DNA from: Takakia lepidozioides
Lineage: Eukaryota; Streptophyta; Takakiopsida; Takakiales; Takakiaceae
DNA length: 64,000 nucleotides
Assembly: GCA_030704615.1 (NCBI GenBank)
Contig: CM060731.1
Coordinates: 20,274,001 to 20,338,000, forward strand
Direction: 5' to 3'
A program made the translations under genes and the position numbers. Below are positions 22,782 to 33,876 of this stretch, piece by piece; position 1 is the first letter of the stretch, and every line of letters starts with the position of its first letter. Under the pieces are notes generated by a model that searched no databases, had not been told where the DNA came from, and saw only the letters and a list, made by a program, of their open reading frames with translations.

Positions 22782-25652
22782 ATGTTTGTATCTAAGAGTT
22801 TCAAGTCATGCAGGATAGGAGGGTTGAATCAGGCACAGACTTTTAGTGGACATCAGACTAGCAGCAGGGGGAGCACATTTGGCATCACCACTACTGAAAG
22901 AGGACCAAGAGATGGAGTCAGTCAGACCTCTTCTGGCACTTGTGGAGATGTAAGGGCACTGTGTAAGGTAGGACAACTGAAAGAAGCGCTGCACATTTTG
23001 AATGGAGTGGTCATTCAGGCCGATTCCAAAACTTATATCTGTGCCTTGCAGAAGTGCACAAACATGAAGGCCCTAGCCGAGGGAAGGCAGGTGCATGCCC
23101 ACATCATCCAAAGTGGATTCAGACCAAATATCTCTCTTCTGAATGCCCTTGTCAACATGTATGCGAAATGTGGGAATGTGGTGGATGCTCGCCAAGTGTT
23201 TGACAAAATGCCTGAACGAGATATTTCTACATGGAATACGATGATAGCAGGATACGCCAAGCATGGCTGCGGAACGGAGGCTTTCAACATTTATGAGCAA
23301 ATGCAACAGGAAGGAGTGATGCCCAATAGGGTCACTTTCATTTGCATTCTTAACGCATGTGCCAGCCTAGGAGCCATTGAAAAGGGTAAAGAGGTCCATG
23401 CTGACATCAGCAAAGGTGGTATTGTGCCAGATATCATTCTGGAGACTGCCCTTGCTGACATGTATTCCAAATGTGGGAATATAAAGGATGCACGTCAAGT
23501 GTTCGACTCTATGTCTATCCGAAATGTGGTCTCATGGAGTGCAATGATTGCAGCATATGCTCACCATGGTTGTGGTAGGGAGGCTTTCGAGATCTATGAG
23601 CAAATGATACAGAAAGGGGTCACGCCCAACAGAGTCACTTTCATTTCCATCCTGAAAGCGTGCACCAGCCTAGGAGCTCTGGAAAAGGGCAAAGAGGTCC
23701 ATGCTGCTATCAGCAAAAGTGGAATTGCTCCAGATATTGTTCTGGAGAATACCCTTGTTGACATGTATGCCAAATGTGGGAGCATGAAGGATGCCCGCCA
23801 AGTGTTCAACAAAATGGCTAAACAAGATGTGGTCTCCTGGAACACCATGATCACAGGATATGCTCAACATGGGTGTGGTAGGGAGGCTTTTGAGATCTAT
23901 GAGCAAATGATACGGGAAGGGGTGACACCCAACAAAGTCACATTCATTTGTGTTCTCACTGCTTGTGCCAGCCTTGGAATCCTGGAGAAGGGCAAACAAA
24001 TCCATTCCAACCTTATCAAAGCTGGGATTAAGCCAGATATTACTCTGGAGACTGCCCTTGCTGATATGTACGCAAAATGTGGGAGTTTGAAGGATGCACG
24101 GCGAGTGTTCGACAATATGGCTGTACATAATGTGGTCTCGTGGAACTCTATGATCGCAGGGTATGCTCAGCATGGATTTGCTAGGGAGGCTTTGGAAATC
24201 TATGAACAAATGACGCAAAGTGGAGTGATGCCTGATTGTGTCACTTTCATTTGTGTTCTCAATGCATGTGCCAGCCTGGAAGAAGGCATTAAGGTCCATG
24301 CTGACATCATCAAAGCTGGAATCGCACCATACGTTAATTTGCAGAATACCCTTGTCCACATGTATGCAAGATGTGGGAGCATGGAGGATGCACGTCAAGT
24401 GTTCTACGATATGGCTGAACGGGATGTGATATCATGGAGTGCGATGATTGGAGGGTATGCTCAGCATGGCTGTGGTGTGGAGGCTTTCACAATGTATCAG
24501 CAAATGATACAGGAGCGAGTGACACCTGACAAAGTCACATTCATTGGTGTCCTTAGGGGGTGTGGGAGCCTTGCAGCCTTGGAAAAGGGCAAAGAGGTAC
24601 ATGCCGACATCATTAAAGCTGGAATATTGCCAGATATCTTTCTGGAGACTGCCCTTATTGACATGTATACAAAATGTGGGAGCATGAAGGATGCGCATCA
24701 AGTGTTTGACAATATGGCTGAAAGAAATGTGGTTTCATGGAGTGCAATGATTACAGGATATGCTCAGCATGGTTGTGGTAGGGAGGCACTGGAACTGTTT
24801 AAGCAAATGCAACAGGAAGGTGTAAAGCCAGACAGTATCACCTTTACATGTGTTCTTTCAGCATGTAGCCACGTTGGCCTAGTCGATGAAGGCCGTCTCC
24901 ACTTCCATTCCATGAGTCGAGATTATGGTGTTACTCCTGCAATAGAGCATTTTGGTTGCATGGTTGACCTTCTTGGCCGTGCAGGGCGATTAGAGGAGGC
25001 AGAGGACTTCATTAACAAAATGCCAATCAAACCAGGTGCTACGGTGTGGATGGCCTTACTTGGTGCCTGCAGAATACATGGCAATGTGAAGGTAGCAGAA
25101 CGTGTGGCAAATAGCATTCTCAAGAATGATCCACAAAATGCTGCAGCTTATGTGCTGCTATCAAACATCTATGCTGCGGCTGCCAGGTGGGATGATAAAG
25201 CAAAGGTGAGAAAGATGATGGAGGATAGAGGTGTCAGAAAGGAGACAGGGTGCAGCTCCATTGAGGTGGACAACTGTGTGCATAAATTTCGTCTAGAAGA
25301 CAAAATGCATCCTCAACTTGAGGAAATCCATGCCGAGCTGAAGAAACTGTCTGGGATGATGAAGGATGCCGGGTATGTGCCTGACACCCGCTTTGTGTTG
25401 CGTGATATGGAGGAAGAGGAAAAGGAATTATCACTTCTCCACCACAGTGAGAAGCTGGCCATTGCTTTTGGGCTCATCAGCATGCCCCCTGAAATGCCTA
25501 TTCGTGTCATCAATAACCTTCGGGTCTGTGGTGACTGCCACACCGCCACCAAGTTCATCTCGAAGATTTTTGGCCGATCAGTTGTAATAAGAGATGCCAA
25601 CCGATTTCACCACTTCCAAGATGGGGTTTGTTCTTGTGGGGATTTCTGGTGA
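22782..25652 (+). CDS. PPR protein, PLS class with DYW deaminase domain (956 aa)
   Basis: Single-exon ORF. After an N-terminal leader of ~60 residues come repeating P, L and S PPR motifs ([47 protein letters not shown]). E and E+ motifs follow, then a full DYW domain from about residue 822. The zinc-binding signature is present (H888-S-E890, C916 and C919 in CGDCH). The protein ends CSCGDFW, a DFW variant of the terminal DYW. Such proteins bind a defined site in mitochondrial or plastid RNA and deaminate a nearby cytidine. Reading positions 5 and last of the P and S motifs gives roughly UYnAAnUYnAUnUGnAG as the site, an inference from the published PPR code. An organelle-targeting N-terminus is likely but not obvious by eye. 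The modules are very alike at DNA level. Confidence 0.95.
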   Translation: MFVSKSFKSCRIGGLNQAQTFSGHQTSSRGSTFGITTTERGPRDGVSQTSSGTCGDVRALCKVGQLKEALHILNGVVIQADSKTYICALQKCTNMKALAEGRQVHAHIIQSGFRPNISLLNALVNMYAKCGNVVDARQVFDKMPERDISTWNTMIAGYAKHGCGTEAFNIYEQMQQEGVMPNRVTFICILNACASLGAIEKGKEVHADISKGGIVPDIILETALADMYSKCGNIKDARQVFDSMSIRNVVSWSAMIAAYAHHGCGREAFEIYEQMIQKGVTPNRVTFISILKACTSLGALEKGKEVHAAISKSGIAPDIVLENTLVDMYAKCGSMKDARQVFNKMAKQDVVSWNTMITGYAQHGCGREAFEIYEQMIREGVTPNKVTFICVLTACASLGILEKGKQIHSNLIKAGIKPDITLETALADMYAKCGSLKDARRVFDNMAVHNVVSWNSMIAGYAQHGFAREALEIYEQMTQSGVMPDCVTFICVLNACASLEEGIKVHADIIKAGIAPYVNLQNTLVHMYARCGSMEDARQVFYDMAERDVISWSAMIGGYAQHGCGVEAFTMYQQMIQERVTPDKVTFIGVLRGCGSLAALEKGKEVHADIIKAGILPDIFLETALIDMYTKCGSMKDAHQVFDNMAERNVVSWSAMITGYAQHGCGREALELFKQMQQEGVKPDSITFTCVLSACSHVGLVDEGRLHFHSMSRDYGVTPAIEHFGCMVDLLGRAGRLEEAEDFINKMPIKPGATVWMALLGACRIHGNVKVAERVANSILKNDPQNAAAYVLLSNIYAAAARWDDKAKVRKMMEDRGVRKETGCSSIEVDNCVHKFRLEDKMHPQLEEIHAELKKLSGMMKDAGYVPDTRFVLRDMEEEEKELSLLHHSEKLAIAFGLISMPPEMPIRVINNLRVCGDCHTATKFISKIFGRSVVIRDANRFHHFQDGVCSCGDFW

Positions 25653-26425
25653 AAGAAGCGTGGAGTGCCATTTTAAAGATGGGGCCAGAAAAGGTCATAA
25701 TCTGTTATTATAACCAAGAGCAAGAAGTATTCCTTCCTCCTCAAACTTTCCAAGTTCTGCTCTTGTGAGCTGCCTATGGTGGTAATCACAATCCAAGTAT
25801 GACTATCAAATGCCAAGTGGAAGTCCCAGAAGACCTTATTGTCAGAGTTGTACAAAATACAAGGGAGTATTTGGCATGCAGAGAATCCTGAAGTCATGGG
25901 GGTTCAAAGGTTTGCACCTCGGGATCCCTAAAAGATGGAGGAAGCCCGGAGTACTCTGTGGGAGATTTTCTTTGGAGTAACTGGGTAACATCCAATGTCT
26001 CAAGTATGCTGTTAGACCTATTTCTCCTACTGGCCACAGATCAGCTGGAGACAATGGTTTTTCTTCCCTGCTCTTTCGACAAACACCAATAGACTGATGG
26101 TGGAAGGGAGTAGCCTTTGGTTACAGACTGGGCTCTGTATACAAGAGCGATGGACATCATAGAAAGGATGAAATCGAGATTGGCATGGGAAGAGAGAATC
26201 TCTGTACTCAATTCTTTTTAGATTCATGCGAGTCTAGGCTTCCCAAATCCTGATAAATGAATCTCAATGATAATTGAATCACAACTGCCTAACGAAGCTT
26301 GCTCCGTTACAAACCCTAAATAGGTAGACATCTCCCCGCATCCACCCCTTACATGTATTACAATCCATAAGTGAGTCCAGCTCATTTTAATTCGATTCTA
26401 CTGGCAGTGTTATGCATGACCTGAA
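25653..26425. other. Convergent intergenic region between PPR (+) and TCAIM-like (-) genes
   Basis: No supported ORF. Should contain the 3' untranslated ends of both genes. Confidence 0.5.
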
Positions 26426-29400
26426 TTATAGGTCAGCCATGCTAAAATTCCACTTGACATATGCTTGACCCTTGGTGCCTTGGGGCAGCCGAAACTCATC
26501 TGAAATGCACAGCGAGAGCCCTTCAGTGTACTTTAACAACTCCGGTGCGTTGCGTGACAACCTCATGAATGCTGACATCTGCTGATCACTGCTGATTTTG
26601 GGATCCAGCGTCAAATGCCTGAGCCGCAGCTTTTTCCTCACGTGAATCTTCAAGTCTTCAATCTTCTTCTCCAAGCTTTTGTGCCTGCGTCGGTGTGTGA
26701 GAGCTTTATCCCCATGCTGCTCGATGAAGCGGTAGACCCCCCAAAACTCCTCTGACACAGGGATCACCACTGCACCCACAGTTTCATCCACAAAGCACCT
26801 GGAGCTCTGGCTTCCATCTCTCTGTTGATCCCCTGAATCCTGAGTAGACCCTGCACAAAGCAATGTTGTATACTGTCTTTAATTCACCACCAAATCCCAC
26901 TACTGAAGTACCTCCACCCAAACTGGGCGCGGGGTGTATGGCCTCAAGGCTACGGCAAACAGAATCTTATGAGTACATGCTTTACTTCACCAACAGCCTT
27001 CTATGTGAATGATATATGTGGTGCAATTTTCCTCATCAGTTTCATATTTATGTAACTATAGTCAAGGGCTGCAATGAGTTGGTTACATCATCTTTGGTCC
27101 CTAGATGCAGTAATTAATGCACTAACCATCCTCACAAGACATGGCTACCCTCTCAGTCCAACCATTTCATGTCATGGAATGACTTGACTTGGTAATAGCC
27201 TACTGGTAATGTAATCCTAGCAACTAACTATTCCATCAGTCTCAAAAGAAGGCTCCTAGCTAAGGTTGTTCGCATTGACAACAGATACACCGGATGTGCA
27301 CTTACAGCTCAATAGCTATGCTTCCAACAGAACCAGCTGTACAACGACTGGTAGGTCATGGCACAAAAAAAATGCTGCCTACCCATAGCAAAGAAACTAA
27401 TAGGAACAACTAGCAGGGTGAAGCAGGACACAGAAGATATAAGATGAGGCAAAAGAAGACTGGACAGAGCAGGAGAAATAATACCAGTTAATCGAACTGG
27501 AAGCTCAATAAACTTTCCTGCACCTACAGGGCCATGCTTGGCAGCACCTTCAGCCATCTGGGTAAGGAAAAGGGAGTAGGCAGGGCGGATAGCCAGCGTT
27601 GCATGCGTAAAGACCATTTCTACCTCCATGACTGCAGCTACTTGTAGCTCCTTCAAGTGTCGCTCTTTCGCAGCGAGTTTGCATTCCAGTGCTGCCGGCA
27701 GGTCTGCCTGGCATTCCAATCAATCATCGTCAGACCTTTCTTTTGCCCATGGACTTTGTGCTTGTCTTTTAAAGACTGATTGGTGACTAACTGTAGGACA
27801 ACCTGTGCACAGCTCAGTTCCATAGCAGACAAAAATCATAGCACAACTTTGGTCTTGCTACCTTTTTTAACCTCTCTGATAAACATTTATTTCCTCTCCA
27901 ACTACCTTGCAGAGCACTATATGTCGGGCAGGATTCTGGCAGCTAGCTGTGGCACATGGTGTAAAGTTCCAGCAACAAAGCTATATCTCAAATGAGACCA
28001 TACCTGACATAAAAATTGGGTCCACGCCTCGGCACCATCACTATGGACAAGCCAAATATTTCCAAGTGCGTCAACCCCATAGGAATCCCCTAGCATCACT
28101 GAGAATCCCGCCAACAAATTCCCTCCAATTCTATCTACCACTTTTGCCAGTTTCTCCAAAGCCTCCATGTGTAGCGCAATGGGAGCATCTGCTAATGGTG
28201 GCCGAAATGACACTGTTATGCCACTTCTCATCCTCATTGCATTCCTCACCATAATAATCTACATCAAGCACCAATCGAGGGATTGTTAGCTGTATTTGGA
28301 TTCACATAAGGAATTGGCATTCTACTGATTTTCTAGACTGCCCTCACAGGTTTTATGTTGAACACAGGGAGAAAGGACCTTATCAGGAGAGAACGAAGGA
28401 GGCTGAGAAACTTTATAATGTTCACAAGAGTAAAGCATTATTTTTGGGCATGCATTTGGAATGGAGCTGCAGTACCTACCATCTCCATAAATATTCCATG
28501 TAGTGATCCTGTGATAAATGTTGCAACTATGTACTTGCATAAGTGTATTCAACGACACAAAAGACAGTTGGCTGCCCATCAAGACTTCAAAAGAGCACTG
28601 CAAGCCATGTTGCAACCAGTGGTCAAAAGGCACAATCTTTTTGTGCGCAGTTCATGAAAGGCTCTGTGGAAGCCTCTACAGATAACAGAAACTTGAGCTC
28701 ATCTGCCCCACAATGAGTGTATCACAAAAAGGATAATCGTAAACACAGCCCACCAGCTACCTGCTGTTCAAGATTCAGAACTGAAGCCTCATTCTGTCTC
28801 TGCAACTCCGAAGCCTGCTGGAAGAAGTCTGACAGGCTCAACCAGTCACTGCCAGCCAGACCCCCAGACAATTCAGCTGACAAGCCGCATGCTGCAAACA
28901 ACCGGCCAATGGCATTTCTCGTAGCTGGCAATATCTCAGTCCCTCTGTGGGGATGATACTTAACCTGGGGAGCGGGGAGCGAGACTTCAACTTTCTCAAG
29001 TGGGCCATCGTCAGTAACAGCCCGCCGTATGTAAAACTCGAAGTTGTACACAAATCGATGTGAGCTGCCGCCTTCCTTAGCAGCATTCAAATACTCCTGT
29101 AGCAACTGGAACGAGCGCTGGTTTGTCGCCTGCAACAACAAGAGCTTTATTCCCATTTGCTCACAGGATGGATTGTTGATCTTCAACATGAACATGCACG
29201 TCCTTATATAGGTAGTCAGACCCTATTAACAAGAAGCAATAAGAGCAAAGATTGATAATCTTGCAAAATAAGAAATGAGTCCCTACTGAGACAAACAGAC
29301 CACTGAGAAATCCTTACATCTACATATGGCCAAATGAGGGATAATTCACACTGGCACTTGAGTAGTCCAGTGACTGGCATCCTACAACTATCAGTAGGCC

Positions 29401-30328
29401 ATGGGCTAATATCCCTCCACCCTCACTTGAGGTGTATTTGTTGCTCTACTTGTCTCTGATTCACCCGTGGTACTTGTTTTCAGAGACAAGAAAAAGAATC
29501 GTCATAAGCCAGATTTAAAATATCCATAAAGTTTAGATGAAATGTAATCCGCCTCTATTTGCCTCAGTGAGCAGCTCTCAACACCAAAAGCTGAACATTT
29601 TATTTTTTCAGTAAGCAAATCTGTATGCTTGCCACACATGATTGTTTGATAAAGCACATGGTGGAATATATATGCCTTCGAAGAAAGAAAGCTCCAAAAA
29701 TTGGTGGGAACTGAAGCCATGCCAAGGGAGATGGGGAGACATGCGTTCACTAGCATTCCTGGAGAACCTTGACTTGGATGCTATCTTGGGGGAATCATCC
29801 ATATGGGTTTAGAAGCCAACATGGTCAGACACTTTGCCCACTTTAGCACAATTCACCAAACATAGTCTGATTTCCAGAATTGCTTGCCTGCTAGTATAAG
29901 AACTGAAATTGCCATCATACTAGAACAAATGAAGACAATCCATTGTCATTATCAAGTTAAGCACTGGACTTCACACGTAATAAGAGACCATCTTGATTGA
30001 AGCACAGTGCTCTGCCTTTGAAATGATGTTACACATGTGGCTGTGATTCAACCCCAACCCTACGGTGGACAGCATGTATTCCTAGATGCGGTTTGCCATA
30101 GCCATGTGGCCATGTACACAAATTGAGAGAGATTACCTGGTGGGTAGGCAAATTCTGTAAAAGGTCAGGATGAATGAGCTTGTAAAGGCGGCGGAGCTCC
30201 GACTTCAGAGTGGGTGAGGTCTGTGCACCATCATTGTGTGCCCATCGGAGTGGTTGTAACCATGGCCATCGGTCATGCCGGACACACCCTATGGCAATGC
30301 ACCGAGATATGTGCCGCCATGCCCGCAT
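26426..30328 (-). CDS. TCAIM-like mitochondrial protein (DUF4460 + DUF4461)
   Basis: Five minus-strand exons: 30137-30328, 28761-29129, 28004-28258, 27485-27707 and 26426-26850. Phases are 0,0,0,1 and fit throughout, giving 487 aa, close to animal TCAIM (496 aa). The start codon follows an in-frame TAG, and the N-terminus is rich in arginine without acidic residues up to ~residue 30, as in mitochondrial presequences. Exon 1 carries LRRLYKLIHPDLLQNLP, a J-domain-like segment with HPD, typical of DUF4460. Exon 2 continues with NQRSFQLLQEYLN. Exons 3-5 carry the DUF4461 part, ending YVKWNFSMADL. The acceptor of exon 4 has a weak pyrimidine tract, and an alternative upstream acceptor would run into a stop. 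Function in plants is unknown. Confidence 0.8.
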
Positions 30329-30769
30329 CTATCATCCACGCGTTTTGTGTGACTGATAAGAACCTGTTAGGAAATAGTCATCTTAGCTTGACTTCATGTA
30401 CTTCCTGCTGAACTTGTTGATACTGTCCATGCTAGTGCTGGATGTTGTATTTCACCGAGTACCAATGTCAGAAAATGCTGTGCGGTCTCCAGTTGCATTA
30501 TGTGTGTATTTATGTCCCACAACAGATATCCAGGTGAAGTCACCATGTGCCAGGTGAGAATAAGATTTCAAACTGATTCTCCAATACATCCCTCTGATGC
30601 AGCTGTGTCAAGATACCAAGAACAATCATCCCAGGTGGAAGATTCAACAAATAATTGTGTCACTTCAAAGAAGTGACTGCGAGCAGGATTGCTTAGTTGC
30701 AACATTGTTAACCAGTGACATCTGCTGCTGGTAAGTACCAACATTCTGCTATCACAAACCTTAATAAAG
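30329..30769. promoter_or_regulatory. 5' flank of the TCAIM-like gene
   Basis: Lies between the TCAIM-like start codon and duplicated copy 2. No ORF. It shows no similarity by eye to the equivalent stretch at 22151-22781. Confidence 0.35.
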
Positions 30770-31420
30770 GCCTGCTAAGGGGATCCCATAAGATAATTAT
30801 CCCTGGCAAGCATCCAATCTATCCCTCCCTCTATCTGCCATACTCTAACACTAGATTTGTAAATCACTAGACTTAGAGCATGCTCTATTCGTTCTGGAAA
30901 AAATGGGCTTAGGATCTTCCTTCTGGCACATGCTAAGGCAAACTTGCTCCAAAAGCTTCAGGTTGACTCTGGTTGAGATGTACACTGGCAGAATACAGCT
31001 CAACATTTGATCTGGATCAAGTAACGCACACTTTCCCAAAATTCCAGCTTTTTCCCCAACATTCCAAAACCTGGAACGTTTGAATTGTCTGATAAACTGG
31101 TGAGTGCCACGGAGCACCCCGAGACTGGAGCAAAACTATCGTATGCTGGCAACCGCCGCATCAGCACATACCTCTCTACAAAACGCAACCATTCACCCTT
31201 TCTCCTGCTTGTATGTAACAGGGCCAGCTCCTAAACACATGTTCGCATACTAAAACATCACAGAAAATCAAAACCCAAGAGATTACCTCTGAGATGCGTG
31301 AACGGAGTGACCTCGAATTCCAACCTGAATCCAAATACAACATGCAATTACTGCTTACATTGAGTTGCACCTTGCCAACAGCGTGCATCCCCGCATCAAT
31401 CAGAGATACTGTGAGTACGG
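30770..31420 (-). repeat. Duplicated 5' region, copy 2 (upstream of the TCAIM-like gene)
   Basis: Reverse complement of the sequence at 21515-22150. It sits ~440 bp upstream of the TCAIM-like start codon and has the same orientation relative to that gene as copy 1 has to the PPR gene. Similarity ends sharply at GGATCCCCTTAGC (~30775) and fades beyond ~31420. Confidence 0.85.
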
Positions 31421-32208
31421 CGATATTCTACTACCATCGGTTGCATAATTGCACTCTTCTGACAGAAATTTCCCGTGGAAGAAACAAGAGAATCTGTAAC
31501 ATAAACCCTGGTGTGCAGGGTAGAGCCCGCTCTGTATCCAACGGATACTGTTTTGGACCAGAGGTGCTCTTGTGTTTGTCCAAAGGGCAGAGGGGAAAAA
31601 CCATCGGTCTACAGGAAACGTTGAGACCGCCGGACGAAAGATCCGGCTACTGGTTCGCAACAACGGTGATCAATAAGTCTTTTGTTTTTTTTTAATTTTT
31701 TGCCCTGCCCTAGGAACTTTTCGCCATTCAACATTTGGTAGATGATGGATGATATGATGATGGATGTAATGTTAACTGGAATTATCCGTCGAAGAGTGCC
31801 TGGGGATTGCGAATATTTTGCATCTCCAATTTTCTTTGCCAGACATCTACCGGATGTACAGAACACTGACATTTCCAATTGATAATCCAACATAAAGGTC
31901 GCCACGACCAGTCTCGATGAAAAATTCTTTTCGAATTGGAAGCAAAGGACCTTTGTACAAAGCTGCCTTAGTCAAGGTTTCGCCGCTGGCGGCTGGAGGG
32001 GAGGAGCTCGAAGTGTATTGGCGCCACCGACGTAGTTTCAAGAAGGGCAAATGGAGCGAGGAGAGCTGTATCTTCAATTAGTACTATGGTAGCCTGTGCC
32101 GTTGGCCCAAGTGTCCAGGGTCATCTAAGTCCAAGTGCAATCCCCTGTGTATCTAGAGACCTTCATGTTTAGGAGATCTACATATAGGGTAGCCTGTTGC
32201 GCAATTGG
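31421..32208. other. No gene seen
   Basis: Only short ORFs; one T-rich tract near 31680-31700. Confidence 0.5.
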
Positions 32209-32415
32209 CCCATGTGTAAAGAATTGAAATCTAAGCCCAAGTGCAATCCCCTATATATCCGTCTTCTATGTCAAGGCCCATGTGTAAAGAATTGAAATCT
32301 AAGCCCAAGTACAGTCTCCTATGTATCCAAGTGTTTGTCAAGGCCCATGTGTAAAGAATTGAAATCTAAGCCCAAGTACAATCTCCTATGTATCCAAGTG
32401 TTTCTCCCGTGTAGA
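32209..32415. repeat. Three-copy tandem repeat, period ~67 bp
   Basis: CCCATGTGTAAAGAATTGAA followed by ATCTAAGCCCAAGT starts at 32209, 32277 and 32344. A partial fourth copy (GAGGCCCAAGTGCAATCCCC) follows. Confidence 0.9.
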
Positions 32416-32635
32416 GGCCCAAGTGCAATCCCCCATGCATCAAGAGACCCTACAATTTGGGAGATCTCCTTATTTTGCTATTTTTTCAATCTCCCCTATC
32501 AAGGTTTCATATATTAAAATATCCACTTTGGTATTTTTCGCGAATTTCCAGCAACCAAAAATACTTGAAATTCTAAATATCCCACGGCCAATCACTACTC
32601 CAGGAAAGCTCACTTTGCTATTCCCGAATTGCCAA

Positions 32636-32812
32636 GGGCCCAAAGTACTTGAAATTCCACATCTCCCACACCGCAGGTCCAAAAATCATGAGACCAAGCC
32701 CGTGCACCCCTCCTCGTCGAGGGCCCAAAGTACTTGAAATTCTACGTCTCCCACACCGCAGGTCCAAAAATCATGAGACCAAGCCTGTGCACCCTCCTCG
32801 TCGAGGGCTTTC
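32636..32812. repeat. Two-copy tandem repeat, period 85 bp
   Basis: GGGCCCAAAGTACTTGAAAT starts at 32636 and 32721. The copies share CCACACCGCAGGTCCAAAAA and end CTCCTCGTCGAGGG. A related shorter AATACTTGAAATTCTA stretch lies at ~32560. Confidence 0.9.
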
Positions 32813-33465
32813 CAACGGTACCAAGCACCAGAGCTGGGGCCGCGGTTGGGGACATCTCAACCTGACAAAACAAACAAACAAACAAACTGGCTTCCTTCAT
32901 ATATTTGATCTTGAATTAGCCTAGATGGTGAAGGTGTGGATGGCTGACGGAAGAGAGTTCGCATGCGGCCATGCGAATTGAGCAATGAGATGCCACGGCA
33001 CCTGGACACCTGAGGCTTGCCACTCGTCGCTGCGTCAAAGCCTCAACGTTATGTATCCTACGATGGACTGCAATTTCATCACTTCACACTTGAAATAACC
33101 CGAGAAAAGGTAATTTCAATGGGCCTCGGCCTGCCGTCCAAAGGTGCAAGAGGCATTAAAGGTCGCGAGAGACTGCAGTCGCGCGCCAGTGCTTGTCGCC
33201 CAGACATGCGATCCGAGGGCGATCTCGATGTTTGTAGTTCTACACCGTTTTGAAACTTGAAGAAAATGACCGTATAGGGCGAGCCGCATGCGGTGTTACA
33301 CGTCCTTGAAGGCTCCCAGAACAGGTGGGGAACGACCGACTGTGACAAGGCCTCGAACTCACGGAATCTTCAACAGTTCAACTTTCATAATAAGAATTCT
33401 TGTGTGCTCACTGCTGTTTTGTACATGTAATAATCGAGTATCTCTGAGAAGTCTTTGGTAGCTTG

Positions 33466-33615
33466 CTCCCTATATGACGCGTAGGAGCTCGTGATTTGAA
33501 TTCCGGTTATCTTCGCTCCTATATGAGGCGTAGGAACTCGTGATTTGAGTTCCGGTTATCTTCGCTCCTATATGAGGCGTAGGAACTCGTGATTTGAGTT
33601 CCGGTTATCTTCGCG
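33466..33615. repeat. Three-copy tandem repeat, period 49 bp, upstream of HSC70 copy
   Basis: GCTCC(C)TATATGA followed by GCGTAGGAACTCGTGATTT starts near 33466, 33515 and 33564. Each unit contains the inverted repeat GGAACTC...GAGTTCC. It lies ~260 bp upstream of the HSC70 start codon. No canonical nGAAnnTTCnnGAAn heat-shock element stands out. Confidence 0.9.
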
Positions 33616-33876
33616 CAGCACAGTGATCCGTGTCTGAGCTCTTCGGACGTGTTCCATTCTTACTTTCGTTGCCCAAGCACAGGTATATTGATGTGGTCTC
33701 GAGAGCGACCCCGAACAGCACAGCTACAGAATAGACAGCCTCTCTTGGGTCTGTGAGGGGTCTGTCTGTCCAGAGTGATGTGATTGCTGTTAAGATCTTG
33801 GTGAGCTGAGTAGGTGATCAACTAACTAGTTTTCTTCAAGGTTCGATGTGAGCTCGGGTACAACTGGAAGATTTGA

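Noticed and set aside
23670-24398. Minus-strand ORF of 242 codons inside the PPR gene
   Set aside because: Antisense shadow of the repetitive PPR coding sequence; similar shadows recur at each module.
32209-32415. CRISPR-like array
   Set aside because: Direct tandem units without unique spacers, in a plant nuclear context.
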